DNA of 64,000 bases. Source: Candidatus Hamiltonella defensa 5AT (Acyrthosiphon pisum). GTDB lineage: Bacteria > Pseudomonadota > Gammaproteobacteria > Enterobacterales > Enterobacteriaceae. Shown here piece after piece: positions 1 through 9,922 of this stretch; the stretch's first letter is position 1, and each line of letters opens with the position of its first letter. Below the pieces are notes generated by a model. That model saw only the letters and a program-made list of their open reading frames with translations. It was not told where the DNA came from and searched no databases. The translations under genes were made by a program, and so were the position numbers. The stretch is taken from assembly GCF_000021705.1 (NCBI RefSeq), contig NC_012751.1:1724006-1788005 (forward strand). Direction: 5' to 3'.

Positions 1-819
1 GAAGCAGTACTGGCTTTTGAATACGGTTATTCGACAGCGGAACCTCGTACTTTAACCATTTGGGAAGCCCAGTTTGGTGATTTTGCCAATGGTGCTCAGG
101 TGGTTATCGATCAATTTATCAGTTCTGGAGAGCAAAAATGGGGTCGTATGTGTGGTCTTGTGATGTTATTACCACACGGCTATGAAGGCCAAGGCCCAGA
201 GCACTCTTCAGCACGTTTAGAACGCTATCTGCAACTTTGTGCTGAGCAAAATATCCAGGTCTGCATTCCTTCTACGCCTGCACAGGTTTACCATATGTTG
301 CGTCGTCAATCATTAAGACCCATGAGACGCCCGTTGGTGGTGATGTCCCCGAAATCGTTGCTTCGCCATCCTTTAGCGATTTCATCTCTTAAAGAATTAG
401 CCGAAGGCACTTTTTTGCCGGCCATCGGTGAAATGGATGATCTAAACAGCGATTCTATCAAACGTGTTGTGATCTGTGCCGGCAAAGTGTATTACGATCT
501 GTTAGAACAACGTCGTAAAAATCAGCAAGATAATGTGGCGATTATTCGTATTGAGCAACTTTACCCTTTTCCCCATCAAGCAATAAAAATGCTTTTTGAG
601 CCCTATGCGCATGTGCATGATTTTGTTTGGTGTCAAGAAGAACCTCTGAATCAAGGGGCCTGGTATTGTAGTCAACATCATTTTCGAGAGGTGATCCCTT
701 TTGCTGCTTCCTTACGTTATGCGGGCCGGCCGGCCTCAGCCTCTCCCTCTGTGGGTTATCTCTCAGTGCATCAAAAACAACAAAAAGATTTGCTTAACGA
801 CGCTTTAACCATGGAATAG
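1..819 (+). CDS. sucA: 2-oxoglutarate dehydrogenase E1 component, C-terminal part
   Basis: The reading frame is open from the first base of the window, so this is the 3' end (272 codons) of a longer gene. SucA is the thiamine-diphosphate E1 subunit of the 2-oxoglutarate dehydrogenase complex in the TCA cycle; it decarboxylates 2-oxoglutarate and passes the succinyl group to the lipoyl arm of SucB. The visible part is the C-terminal transketolase-like region, with FANGAQVVIDQFI, LLPHGYEGQGPEHSSAR and a final HQKQQKDLLNDAL like the E. coli end. The first 660 or so residues lie outside the window. sucB starts 41 bp downstream, so the two are probably cotranscribed. Confidence 0.97.
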   Translation, partial: EAVLAFEYGYSTAEPRTLTIWEAQFGDFANGAQVVIDQFISSGEQKWGRMCGLVMLLPHGYEGQGPEHSSARLERYLQLCAEQNIQVCIPSTPAQVYHMLRRQSLRPMRRPLVVMSPKSLLRHPLAISSLKELAEGTFLPAIGEMDDLNSDSIKRVVICAGKVYYDLLEQRRKNQQDNVAIIRIEQLYPFPHQAIKMLFEPYAHVHDFVWCQEEPLNQGAWYCSQHHFREVIPFAASLRYAGRPASASPSVGYLSVHQKQQKDLLNDALTME

Positions 820-860
820 CGCTTTGCTCGTGCAAAATCGTCACTACATAGGAATGAATA

Positions 861-2147
861 ATGAATAATACAGATATTCTGGTGCCTGATTTACCTGAGT
901 CTGTGGTAGATGCCACTGTGGCCACTTGGCATAAAAAACCAGGCGAAAGGGTTCAACGCGATGAGGTTTTAGTGGAAATTGAAACCGATAAAGTCGTTTT
1001 AGAAGTCCCAGCAAGCACTTCTGGTATCCTCGATTCGATAGCAGAGGATGAAGGCGCCACCGTCGTTTCACGCCAAAAATTGGGTCAAATGCGGCTAGAA
1101 GATGTCTTTTCTGAATCTACGTCTCAAAAAATACAGAAAAGCACATCGACCTCTGCCAATGAAAAAAAATCCAGTGAGAAGCCAGCGTCAGATGTCACAA
1201 ACGAATCACAAACAATAGAGACTTTAAGCCCAGCCATTCGTCGCCTGATTGCTGAGTATGAGCTTGATGCTCGCCTGATCAAAGCCACGGGCCCGGGTGG
1301 GCGTATGACTCGTGAAGATGTCGAACAATATTTATCCGCTCAAAACGATTCAAAAAAGATCCCCTCTCAACCTATCTCCAAGAGCGAGGCTTCTGATATT
1401 TCAAAAAATACCGCTTTTTCTGCTGCTGCAGAGCAGATGGGCATACATCGTAGTGAAAAACGTGTCCCCATGACGCGCCTGCGTAAAAAAATCTCTGAAC
1501 GCTTGCTGCAGGCAAAAAATAACACGGCCATGTTAACCACTTTTAACGAAGTGAATATGAAGCCCATCATGGATTTACGTAAAAAATATGGTGAGGCTTT
1601 TGAAAAAAGCCATGGCGTACGTTTAGGCTTAATGTCTTTTTATGTGAAAGCGGTGATAGAAGCCCTAAAACGCTATCCTGAAATTAATGCCTCTATTGAT
1701 GACACGGATATTGTGTATCACCATTATTTTGATATCAGTATTGCGGTTTCTACGCCACGTGGTCTTGTCACACCTGTTCTGCGTGATGCGGATACCTTAA
1801 GCATGGCGGATATTGAAAAACAGGTTAAGTCTCTGGCGCTGAAAGGGCGTGACGGTAAGCTCAAGGTTGACGAATTAACTGGGGGGAATTTTACCATTAC
1901 TAACGGAGGGGTTTTTGGTTCACTCATGTCTACCCCCATCATTAATCCTCCTCAAAGTGCCATTTTGGGCATGCATACCATCCAGGAGCGCCCAATGGCA
2001 GTCAAAGGTCAGGTTGTGATCCTCCCAATGATGTATTTAGCGCTCTCGTATGACCACCGTTTGGTGGATGGTCGTGAATCTGTAGGTTATTTGGTGACCA
2101 TCAAACACATGCTTGAGGATCCCGTTCGTTTATTGCTTGATCTATAA
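861..2147 (+). CDS. sucB: dihydrolipoyl succinyltransferase (2-oxoglutarate dehydrogenase E2)
   Basis: This 428-residue E2 core moves the succinyl group from E1 to coenzyme A. The N-terminal lipoyl domain (about residues 1-80) carries the lipoylation lysine K44 in ETDKV. An Ala/Ser/Lys-rich linker follows, then the E1/E3-binding domain (about 118-155, with SPAIRRLIAEYELD and GPGGRMTREDV). The catalytic domain ends with the acyltransferase motif SYDHRLVDGRE, giving His399 and Asp403. The length is slightly above the usual ~405 because of the long linker. The ATG at 861 follows an AGGAA-type ribosome site. It lies between sucA and sucC in the standard suc order. Confidence 0.97.
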   Translation: MNNTDILVPDLPESVVDATVATWHKKPGERVQRDEVLVEIETDKVVLEVPASTSGILDSIAEDEGATVVSRQKLGQMRLEDVFSESTSQKIQKSTSTSANEKKSSEKPASDVTNESQTIETLSPAIRRLIAEYELDARLIKATGPGGRMTREDVEQYLSAQNDSKKIPSQPISKSEASDISKNTAFSAAAEQMGIHRSEKRVPMTRLRKKISERLLQAKNNTAMLTTFNEVNMKPIMDLRKKYGEAFEKSHGVRLGLMSFYVKAVIEALKRYPEINASIDDTDIVYHHYFDISIAVSTPRGLVTPVLRDADTLSMADIEKQVKSLALKGRDGKLKVDELTGGNFTITNGGVFGSLMSTPIINPPQSAILGMHTIQERPMAVKGQVVILPMMYLALSYDHRLVDGRESVGYLVTIKHMLEDPVRLLLDL

Positions 2148-2152
2148 AACAT

Positions 2153-2170
2153 AGGGCTGAAAACAGCCCT
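2153..2170 (+). other. small stem-loop between sucB and sucC
   Basis: A perfect 7-bp inverted repeat (AGGGCTG / CAGCCCT) with an AAAA loop lies 6 bp after the sucB stop. No T-run follows, so it is not a convincing rho-independent terminator. In a suc operon such a hairpin could mark RNA processing or stabilise the upstream message. That role is inference. Confidence 0.4.
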
Positions 2171-2264
2171 GTTCAGCCTTACTCAATATTTCCTTTAGAA
2201 TTAAAATCTGGGGAATGGCTCTACGTTCAGCCCGCCTCATCAACACTGTACATGGGATAACATA

Positions 2265-3431
2265 ATGAATTTACATGAATATCAAGCAAAAGAATTATTT
2301 GCTCGGCGGGGCTTGCCTGTTCCAAAAGGGTATGTCTGTCGCTCAGCGGGTGAAGCAGAAAAAGCGACCACAGAGCTTGGCGGAGATCTTTGGGTCGCAA
2401 AATGTCAAGTGCATGCAGGGGGCAGAGGGAAATCGGGGGGGGTCAAATTATGTAACAACCCGCAAGATGTCAGCGCTTTTGCCGAGCAGTGGTTGGGTAA
2501 AAATTTGGTGACCTACCAAACCGATCTGCAGGGTCAGCCTGTTCATCACATTTTGGTAGAGGCTGCAACAGATATTGCTCAAGAATTATATCTTGGCGCT
2601 GTGATAGACCGCAGTTCAAGCCGTGTCGTTTTTATGGCCTCTACCGAAGGAGGCGTTGAGATTGAAAAAGTCGCAGAAAAAACCCCGCATCTCATTCACA
2701 AAGTGACGATCGATCCTTTGACGGGACCACAGCCTTTCCAAGGGCGTGAACTGGCATTTCAACTGGGATTAACTGGTAAAAAAGTCAGCCAGTTCAGTCA
2801 GATTTTCATGAATTTAGCAAAACTGTTTTTAGAATGTGATTTAGCGCTACTAGAAATTAACCCTTTGGTCATCACCAAAAAGGAAGAACTTATTTGCTTG
2901 GACGCAAAATTAACCGTAGATGGTAACGCCCTATATAGGCAACCTGAATTACGTCAGATTCATGATGTCACGCAAGAAGATGCCCGTGAAGCGCACGCGG
3001 CGCAATTTGAATTAAATTATGTGGCGTTAGAGGGCAATATTGGGTGCATGGTCAATGGCGCGGGCCTTGCCATGGGCACAATGGATATGGTGAAACTGTA
3101 TGGTGCTGAACCTGCTAATTTTTTGGATGTTGGCGGGGGAGCCACCAAAGAACGTGTTACAGAGGCTTTTAAAATTATTTTGTCTGACGAAAAAGTCAAA
3201 GCGATTTTAGTTAATATTTTTGGGGGGATTGTACGCTGCGATTTAATTGCAGATGGCATTATCGCTGCAGTTGCCGAAGTGGGTATGCAAATCCCCGTCG
3301 TGGTCCGTCTTGAAGGTAACAATGCCAAACCAGGGGCTAAAAAATTGTCTGACAGTGGCCTTAATATTATTGCCGCAAACAGTTTAACCCATGCGGCAAA
3401 GCAAATTGCTGCAGCAGTGAAGGAAAAATAA
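2265..3431 (+). CDS. sucC: succinyl-CoA synthetase beta subunit (ADP-forming)
   Basis: SucC, with SucD, converts succinyl-CoA plus ADP and phosphate into succinate and ATP, the substrate-level phosphorylation step of the TCA cycle. The 388 residues match the usual length. The N-terminal ATP-grasp domain begins MNLHEYQAKELFARRGLPVP and includes KCQVHAGGRGKSGGVKL. The C-terminal CoA-ligase domain shows NFLDVGGGA and NIFGGIVRCD. It follows sucB by 117 bp. The TAA stop shares one base with the sucD ATG, pointing to translational coupling of the two subunits. Confidence 0.98.
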   Translation: MNLHEYQAKELFARRGLPVPKGYVCRSAGEAEKATTELGGDLWVAKCQVHAGGRGKSGGVKLCNNPQDVSAFAEQWLGKNLVTYQTDLQGQPVHHILVEAATDIAQELYLGAVIDRSSSRVVFMASTEGGVEIEKVAEKTPHLIHKVTIDPLTGPQPFQGRELAFQLGLTGKKVSQFSQIFMNLAKLFLECDLALLEINPLVITKKEELICLDAKLTVDGNALYRQPELRQIHDVTQEDAREAHAAQFELNYVALEGNIGCMVNGAGLAMGTMDMVKLYGAEPANFLDVGGGATKERVTEAFKIILSDEKVKAILVNIFGGIVRCDLIADGIIAAVAEVGMQIPVVVRLEGNNAKPGAKKLSDSGLNIIAANSLTHAAKQIAAAVKEK

Positions 3432-4303
3432 TGTCTATTTTAGTGGATAAAAATACCAAAGTCATTTGCCAGGGTTTTACGGGCAGCCAAGGCACTTTCC
3501 ATTCAGAACACGCCATCGCTTATGGCACTCAAATGGTTGGAGGCGTCACTCCAGGTAAAGGAGGAACTACCCATTTAGGCTTACCTGTATTTAATACGGT
3601 CAAAGAAGCGGTTTTAAAAACTGGGGCAACGGCTTCTGTTATTTATGTGCCTGCGCCTTTTTGCAAAGATTCTATTCTTGAAGCCATCGATGCGGGCATA
3701 ACTCTGATTGTTTGCATTACGGAAGGCATTCCGACGTTAGACATGCTGATCGTCAAAGAGAAACTCAAGCAAAGCCATGTGAGAATGATAGGCCCCAATT
3801 GCCCTGGGATTATTACGCCTGGCGCCTGTAAAATTGGGATTATGCCTGGTCATATTCATCGTCCGGGCAAGGTTGGCATTGTGTCACGCTCAGGCACATT
3901 AACTTATGAAGCCGTCAAACAAACCACCGATGCTGGTTTAGGCCAATCGACCTGTGTGGGTATTGGAGGCGACCCTATTTCAGGCTCTCATTTCATTGAT
4001 ATTTTGACGTTGTTTGAACAGGATCCTCAAACAGAAGCAATTGTCATGATAGGTGAAATTGGTGGAAACGCAGAAGAAGAAACCGCAGATTACATCAAAA
4101 ATACGTCATTTAAAAAACTGGTCGTGGCTTATATCGCAGGAGTGACAGCGCCGAAAGGAAAGCGTATGGGACATGCGGGCGCCATCATTTCAGGAGGACG
4201 AGGGACCGCGGAAGAAAAATTTTTAGCCCTGGAAGCGGCGGGGGTAAAAACGGTCCATAGCCTGACCGATATTGGCCAAACGGTGATCAACATTTTATCA
4301 TAA
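3431..4303 (+). CDS. sucD: succinyl-CoA synthetase alpha subunit
   Basis: The 290-residue alpha subunit binds CoA through an N-terminal Rossmann domain (GFTGSQGTFHSE and GGVTPGKGG). It carries the catalytic phosphohistidine, H248, in MGHAGAI. Family motifs IGPNCPGII and SRSGTLTYEA are present. Its ATG overlaps the sucC stop by one base, as expected for equimolar heterotetramer subunits. It is the last gene of the suc operon; a GC-rich hairpin lies just downstream. Confidence 0.98.
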   Translation: MSILVDKNTKVICQGFTGSQGTFHSEHAIAYGTQMVGGVTPGKGGTTHLGLPVFNTVKEAVLKTGATASVIYVPAPFCKDSILEAIDAGITLIVCITEGIPTLDMLIVKEKLKQSHVRMIGPNCPGIITPGACKIGIMPGHIHRPGKVGIVSRSGTLTYEAVKQTTDAGLGQSTCVGIGGDPISGSHFIDILTLFEQDPQTEAIVMIGEIGGNAEEETADYIKNTSFKKLVVAYIAGVTAPKGKRMGHAGAIISGGRGTAEEKFLALEAAGVKTVHSLTDIGQTVINILS

Positions 4304-4321
4304 TCGATCAAGAAAATACTG

Positions 4322-4348
4322 AGGTAACGCGTGAGCAACGCGTTACTT
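4322..4348 (+). terminator. hairpin downstream of sucD
   Basis: A 9-bp perfect stem (GTAACGCGT / ACGCGTTAC) with a 5-nt loop lies 20 bp after the sucD stop and can be extended by a wobble and an A-T pair. The bases after it (TTGATGG) are not a T-run. It may be a weak terminator or an RNA 3'-end stabiliser. In E. coli the sucD 3' region yields a small RNA, but nothing here proves one. Confidence 0.4.
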
Positions 4349-4744
4349 GATGGATTAAAAATGAAATCAATATTAGCCTGAATTCATCCCCCCCTCTTTC
4401 TATCAAAAAATTTTTTTTCGATTCAACCCTATTATAAAAAAATTCTTTTTTATTTTTAATATGATTTTTTTATCAGGGAAAAATTAAAAAATAAACCGTT
4501 TTAACTAAAGCCGATTGTTAATTTTATTTAAAATATTTATGGATTAGCGAGAATCACGTCTCATCCCAAAAAGAAATCATGCCCCCTTCAGAGCCATTTT
4601 ATCTTTTGGCTGCTTAAAAAAAATTACATTTCTTTTTCTTCATGTTTTTACTCTTAACGAAACACAACCTCACACTTTCATTATGCGATTATATTGATTC
4701 ATAACAATTATATATATCACAAACAACTTATAAAAAATAACATA
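4349..4744. other. AT-rich intergenic stretch, no gene seen
   Basis: About 400 bp very rich in A and T separate the suc operon from the autotransporter gene. I see no long open frame, RNA gene or clear repeat. It presumably holds the autotransporter promoter, but I could not pick a convincing -35/-10 pair among many AT-rich candidates. Confidence 0.5.
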
Positions 4745-7629
4745 ATGAAAAAATTTAACTTTTTGGTATTAGCCTCTTTTGTAAAAAAAATCGGGAAACT
4801 GTCTCTTTTAAGTACATTAATCTCCTGTGGAGGAGGAGGTGGTGGTGGTGGAGGGAGCGGTGGGACATATGCTCCTCCTATTGGCTCAAAACCAACACCA
4901 AGTGTTCCGATTAACCCTGATAAACAACCTGAGAGCTGGGAAAAAGATTTTGTTGAGAATTACCTGGACCAGACTAAAATCAAAAAAGTGCATCAACAGG
5001 GACATAAAGGTCAAGGTGTTAATATACTGGTCCTCGACAGTGGAGATATACCTGATGTTCCAGAGCTGGACAAAAAAAAATCAATGAGATAAATCCCTCC
5101 ACCACTGCAGAAAATCAGAAGTTTGGGCATGGCGCATCAGTAGTATCGATGATTGTAGGCAATAAAACAGGTAATTTTGCTGGAGGAGTGGCGCCTGAAA
5201 GTCATGTTTTTTATGTAAATCATAAACCTAATAATGTAAATAAAGCAAAACTCATAAATATTGAGGAGATTGGGGAGCTGGTGTTAAATAACAACATAAA
5301 AATCATTAATCACAGTTATACTCTTGACAATTCTGCATATGGGTTTGGAATAATTGCAAAAAAACAACAGCTTATTGCATACCTGGAAAAATCAGTCAAC
5401 GATTTGCAGGTTTTACACATTTGGGCCGCGGGAAATGACTCTATTATTCGTCATCCCTACACAGGTGGGCTACCTTATTTTCCTCCACAACTTGAAAGAG
5501 TTTGGATCACGGTAGTTGGAGTGTATCCCGATGGAGACATAGACAACGGTTCTGTAAAATGTTACAGAGCAAAGAATTTTTGTATTGGGGCTCCTATGCA
5601 GCTTTGGATGAGAGGTGAAATGTATCGCGGCACAAGCTATAGCGCGCCTATTGTTTCAGGGATAGCCGCATTGGTTTCGGGAAAATACCCTTGGATGACC
5701 GTAAATAATCTGCGCCAGGTAATCTTAACCTCAGGTTCTAACGCTCATAAAAAAGAACTCAGTGACGATACAGGTTGGGGAGTGGTGGATGCAGAAAAAG
5801 CCATTAATGGCCCAAGTCTATTTGATAAAAGATTAACGGACCTCCAGGGCGTCACTGACGAGGAAAAATATTCTTTTGTGGCGGATGTCACCAACCAGGC
5901 TGGTCAAGGCTATGTTTTCAGCAATAATATCGACGGTGATGCAGGTTTGATAAAAAAAGGCGAGGGGGAATTGATTTTAACAGGAGAAAATTCCTACACA
6001 GGAGACACTCATGTAAAAAAAGGCCGGTTATCACTTCTTGGGGGAGTACTGAATTCAAATGTCACTATTGATAAGGAAGCTAATTTTAAGATCGCAAACG
6101 GAATGGTCAATGCTGATATTACCAACAATGGCTTTCTCTTGACTCGTAAAAAATTTTCTCCAAATTTAACATTATCTCTTGATACAAGCATTGTAGACGG
6201 CACATTAACTTTAAATGAAAATTCTACTTTGATCAGTGAGAATGGTAGCGTGCTATTTGTAAACAAGAATATATTCTTAAATAATCCTAAACTTAACGTG
6301 CTTGTTGATGAAAAAGAAATTGCCCTCAATAATTATATAGCATTACTTTCCAAAGGAATTTTGAATGGAAGATTTTCTTCAATAGAAGGCGTCGACGAAC
6401 GTAATCAACCAATAAAAACACATGATTTTACAATTGAATATGGAAGCGATGGTCAAACTGTTATTATCATAGTAAAGGACAAAGAAGGAATTGGTTATGA
6501 AGCAAGGAGAGCAAAAAGACAAATCCTGGGCAATGATGATGAAACTTACAATGCGGTTGCACAATCCTTAACGAGCTCATTGAATAAAGCTCCAGACAGG
6601 CAAAAAATGGCACAGGCCAGACCAGAAATACAACGTCTCTTAACCACATCAGATCCAGAAACACTGGGCAACATGCTGGACAGTCTTTCCGGTCAATTGT
6701 ATGCCTCAGGTTTAGCGTTGAGTTTCCAGCAATCCGCGATGATCAACCGGGTTTTAGGCAATCGTTTAAATCAAATCACACAAAATTCAGCCAGCTCTGG
6801 CATGTGGTTTGACCTTTACGGAGGAAAAGGGGAACTGAAACAAACGGGCTTTGCGACCGGAAAAACCGATTTTTGGGGCGGTCAATGGGGCGCAGACACC
6901 CGCATCAATGACAATTGGGTTATAGGCGGTGCAGTGTTGGCGGGGAGGGGGCAAGCCAGTTTTGACCGTTGGGGTGGGCAGTCTACATCACGTAATATCG
7001 GCGTGTCTGTCTATAGTCGATATGGTCAAAACCGAGGTTGGTACACTGCAGGGCGTTTAGGTTGGGCCTCTATCAACAATAAAACGGAACGTAAAATTCT
7101 GACCAATAATGAAAAAATGATCGGCGCAAAACATAAAGATAACCTATGGTCAGGGTATCTAGAAACGGGCTATGTCATGCATCGCAACCAATCTCGCATC
7201 ACCCCGTTCGTTGGTTTGGCCTATGACCGGATCACTCGCGGCGCTTTTGCAGAAAAAGGCGACGAATCTGCCTTTGCTCTAAAGGCCAATGCGGCGAGTT
7301 ACGATCAAACTTCTGGCTTACTGGGTGTCCGTTTTGCTCACCGTTTTGACTGGGCCGCGGGGTCAAGCTGGGTCCAGGCTTACTGGCTTTATCAACGGAG
7401 CTTAAAAGCAGACGATTTGAGTTATAAAGCGACATTTGTCGGTTTCCCTTCTGTACATCATTGGGTCAAAGGGATCGACTTACCCAAACACTCTGGCTGG
7501 GTAGGGATTGGCTTAAATACTCAATCCACCCCTGTTTTCAGCTGGCAAGCGGGTTACAACGCACAAATGGGAGGTTATGGAAAAATCAATCACCTGTTGA
7601 ATTTAGGTTTTCGTATCAACTTTATCTAA
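4745..7629 (+). CDS. subtilisin-like autotransporter lipoprotein, frame broken at an A9 tract
   Basis: The product is a surface serine protease of the autotransporter (type Va) class, comparable in layout to SphB1 and NalP. The ATG at 4745 opens a lipoprotein signal peptide with lipobox LISC (C28), then a run of nine Gly. The protease Asp is D98 in VLDSGD. The first frame stops at 5090-5092. Frame +1 continues from the A-run at 5072-5080: a -1 shift there, or one extra A, gives DKKKINEINP and joins all parts into about 961 residues. His129 (FGHGASVVS) and Ser298 (RGTSYSAP) complete the triad. An autotransporter beta-strand repeat lies near residues 395-415, and a ~260-residue beta-barrel ends in LGFRINFI. 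Without recoding the triad is split and the protein inactive; slippage or phase variation is possible. Start 4694 (TTG) is less likely. Confidence 0.85.
5072..5080 (+). other. A9 homopolymer at the autotransporter frame break
   Basis: Nine A residues follow GAC (Asp110). The upstream frame reads three AAA codons and then stops at 5090-5092. The downstream frame, which encodes the protease His and Ser motifs, is reached by gaining one A or by a -1 ribosomal slip. Runs of this length are known sites of RNA-polymerase slippage and of replication slippage in AT-rich symbiont genomes. Which applies here cannot be told from sequence alone. Confidence 0.75.
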
Positions 7630-7712
7630 TACGCACTAAAACAGCGATGTTCGATTACCTGCCAATGAGGCCATTTGATTAAAATATAACGGATATCAAT
7701 CGCTTGAAATAA

Positions 7713-7745
7713 ATGAAACCCGCTCTAGAGCGGGTTTCATTTTTT
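7713..7745 (+). terminator. rho-independent terminator after the autotransporter gene
   Basis: A fully self-complementary 28-base segment, ATGAAACCCGCT-CTAG-AGCGGGTTTCAT, is followed by six T (7740-7745). This is a classic strong terminator about 85 bp after the autotransporter stop and about 50 bp before rnpB, so it insulates rnpB from read-through. Confidence 0.9.
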
Positions 7746-7783
7746 ATAACACATATTCAGGATGCTATTTTTTTTTATATGGC

Positions 7784-7789
7784 TATAAT
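7784..7789 (+). promoter_or_regulatory. -10 box of the rnpB promoter
   Basis: A perfect TATAAT sits 7 bases before the predicted 5' end of RNase P RNA, the distance expected from a transcription start. No good -35 is visible at 16-18 bp upstream (7761-7766 reads GATGCT). Confidence 0.65.
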
Positions 7790-7796
7790 CCGCCAG

Positions 7797-8175
7797 TAAG
7801 TTAACCAGACAGTCGCCGCTTCTTTTGATGTTTATTAAAAAAACAAAAAATAGAAGAGGAGGAAAGTCCGGGCTCCATAGAGCAGAGTGCCAGGTAATGC
7901 CTGGGAGGCGTGAGCCTACGACAAGTGCAACAGAGAGCAAACCGCCGATGGCCTGAAATATGAGGATCAGGTAAGGGTGAAATGGTGTGGTAAGAGCACA
8001 CCGCGCGTTTGGTAACAAGCGTGGCAAGGTAAACTCCACTCGGAGCAAGACCAAATAGGGGTTCACATAGTGCGGCTCGTACTGAACTCGGGTAGGTTGC
8101 TTGAGCCATCAAGCGATTGCTGGCCTAGATGAATGACTGTCCACGACAAAACCCGGCTTATCGGTTAACTTACTT
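7797..8175 (+). ncRNA. rnpB: RNase P RNA (M1 RNA), class A
   Basis: This is the catalytic RNA of RNase P, which cuts the 5' leader from tRNA precursors. Signature blocks match the E. coli RNA: ACCAGACAGTCGCCGCTTC at the start, GAGGAAAGTCCGGGCTCCAT, AGTGCAACAGAGAGCAAACC, GATCAGGTAAGGGTGAAA, GGTAAACTCCACTCGGAGCA, CCAAATAGGGGTTCA and TGGCCTAGATGAATGACTGT near the end. The 5' and 3' ends (AAGTTAACCAG / CGGTTAACTT) pair with each other. The length of about 379 nt matches the E. coli 377. The P3 arm is shorter and more AT-rich than in E. coli. End positions are accurate to a few bases. Confidence 0.96.
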
Positions 8176-8248
8176 TTCAAAAAATCACATGTCAGCAAAG
8201 TCCAATCGATCGCTTCAATTCCTTTTTGAGTGGATGGTTAAAACAAGC

Positions 8249-9232
8249 TTAAAATAATGTATTGGCGACATCTAACCAATCTTCTTTAAATTTTTGGCGT
8301 TTATTGTCTATAGAAATACACTCAGAAATGGGAGCATGCCGCATTTTGCCATTCTGAACGCCCACGCAGCAACTCAATATTGCCTTGTGATCAGTTTGAA
8401 CCAATAATTCCACTGCGTAAGCGCCCATTCGAGAAGCCAGGATACGATCGTAAGCAACAGGGGCTCCACCTCTTTGTATATGCCCTAATACTGTAGGCCT
8501 GGTTTCTCTTTTAGTCTCCTTTTCAATATATTGAGATAATTCATTAATATCACAAATACGCTCAGTGATAGTGATGATTGCGTGTTTTTTGCCTTTGGCA
8601 ATACCTGCCTTAATTTCTGTGATCAACTCTTTACGATCAAAGGGGACTTCTGGTATCACAATAAATTCGCATCCCCCTGCGATAGCCGCGGCTAAGGTCA
8701 AATCGCCACAATGACGCCCCATGACTTCAACAATAGAAATACGTTGATGTGAAGAGGATGTATCACGTAGGCGGTCAATCGCTTCGACCACTGTCTGCAA
8801 CGCAGTAAAAAAGCCAATGCTGTAATCTGTGCCTGCTACATCGTTATCAATAGTCCCAGGTAAACCGACACAATGGATACCGCCTTCTTTTGCGAGCAGT
8901 TCAGCCCCTGCATAAGACCCATCTCCCCCAATCACTACCAGCGCATCAATCCCATGTGAGTTCAGATTTTTGATGGCCCTTGCCCGGTTTTCTTTTTGAG
9001 TAAATTCAGGGAAACGGGCAGAGCCAAGAATCGTGCCACCTCGATTAATAATATCGGATACGCTGTAACGATTGAGTTGTTGTATCTGATTATCATACAA
9101 ACCTTGATAGCCGTCGTAGATACCAAAAACTTCTTTATTTTTAAATAAAGTAGAGCGGACAACACCTCGTATTGCGGCGTTCATACCTGGTGCATCCCCT
9201 CCACTGGTTAATACTCCTATTCTTTTAACCAT
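8249..9232 (-). CDS. pfkA: 6-phosphofructokinase I
   Basis: PfkA phosphorylates fructose 6-phosphate to fructose 1,6-bisphosphate with ATP, the committed step of glycolysis. The 327 residues (E. coli 320) open with MVKRIGVLTSGGDAPGMNAA, the ATP-binding loop. The Mg/ATP motif GGDGSY holds D104. The catalytic motif is PGTIDND, with base D129. EVMGRHCGDLT and GHIQRGGAP are also family motifs. A purine-rich AGAGAGAG ribosome site precedes the ATG. It is a monocistronic leftward gene, with its 3' end about 75 bp from the end of rnpB. Confidence 0.97.
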   Translation of the reverse strand: MVKRIGVLTSGGDAPGMNAAIRGVVRSTLFKNKEVFGIYDGYQGLYDNQIQQLNRYSVSDIINRGGTILGSARFPEFTQKENRARAIKNLNSHGIDALVVIGGDGSYAGAELLAKEGGIHCVGLPGTIDNDVAGTDYSIGFFTALQTVVEAIDRLRDTSSSHQRISIVEVMGRHCGDLTLAAAIAGGCEFIVIPEVPFDRKELITEIKAGIAKGKKHAIITITERICDINELSQYIEKETKRETRPTVLGHIQRGGAPVAYDRILASRMGAYAVELLVQTDHKAILSCCVGVQNGKMRHAPISECISIDNKRQKFKEDWLDVANTLF

Positions 9233-9318
9233 AGCTCTCTCTTATTTAGATATAATGAATCATTCAATGATACTGAATGAAATATTCAGTTTGAGGAGAA
9301 AAAATATATCGATTTAGT

Positions 9319-9885
9319 TTATTTAACACGAGATACGTATTCACCAGAACGCGTATCTACTTTGATGATTTCGCCGATTTGGACAAACAAGGGCACTTTA
9401 ACGACGGCGCCTGTGGTTAAAGTCGCCGGTTTCCCCCCTGTGCCAGCCGTATCTCCTTTCAAACCTGGATCAGTGTCAACGATTTGAAGCTCCACAAAAT
9501 TAGGGGGCGTGACAGAAATGGGTTGTCCGTTCCACAATGTCAAAATACATTCGGCCTGTTCGACCAGCCATTTCGCGCTTTCACCTGTTGCTTTCACATC
9601 TGCTGCCAATTGTTCGAAGGTGTCATTGTTCATAAAATGCCAAAAATCACCGTCGTTATAGAGATAAATTAAATTCATATCGACGACATCAGCCCCTTCA
9701 ACGCTGTCTGTTGATTTAAAGGTTTTTTCCAGTAATTTCCCTGAAATTAATTTTCGAATCCGAGTTCGAACAAACGCCTGGCCTTTGCCTGGTTTAACAA
9801 ATTCACTCTCAATGATAGAACAGGGTTCACCGTCTAACATGATTTTAAGACCCGAACGAAATTCGTTGCTAGAATAAGTGGCCAT
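9319..9885 (-). CDS. efp: translation elongation factor P
   Basis: EF-P binds between the ribosomal P and E sites and relieves stalling at consecutive prolines. The 188 residues equal the E. coli length. KPGKGQAFVRTR carries K34, the lysine that receives beta-lysine in Enterobacterales. The three beta-barrel domains are all present, and the C-terminus reads DTRSGEYVSRVK. The gene is divergent from epmB with only 37 bp between start codons, so the modified factor and a modification enzyme share one short promoter region. Confidence 0.97.
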   Translation of the reverse strand: MATYSSNEFRSGLKIMLDGEPCSIIESEFVKPGKGQAFVRTRIRKLISGKLLEKTFKSTDSVEGADVVDMNLIYLYNDGDFWHFMNNDTFEQLAADVKATGESAKWLVEQAECILTLWNGQPISVTPPNFVELQIVDTDPGLKGDTAGTGGKPATLTTGAVVKVPLFVQIGEIIKVDTRSGEYVSRVK

Positions 9886-9922
9886 CTATGATCCTTTTTG
9901 AAACGGATAATTAAAGTTAACA

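Noticed and set aside
4829..4866. Run of GGA/GGT codons as a phase-variable repeat
   Set aside because: Codons are mixed GGA and GGT/GGG, not a pure short repeat; a glycine run after the lipobox is normal for this autotransporter type.
7737..8112. Open frames of 103-109 codons on the minus strand
   Set aside because: They lie entirely antisense to the well-conserved RNase P RNA and the terminator; no protein similarity.
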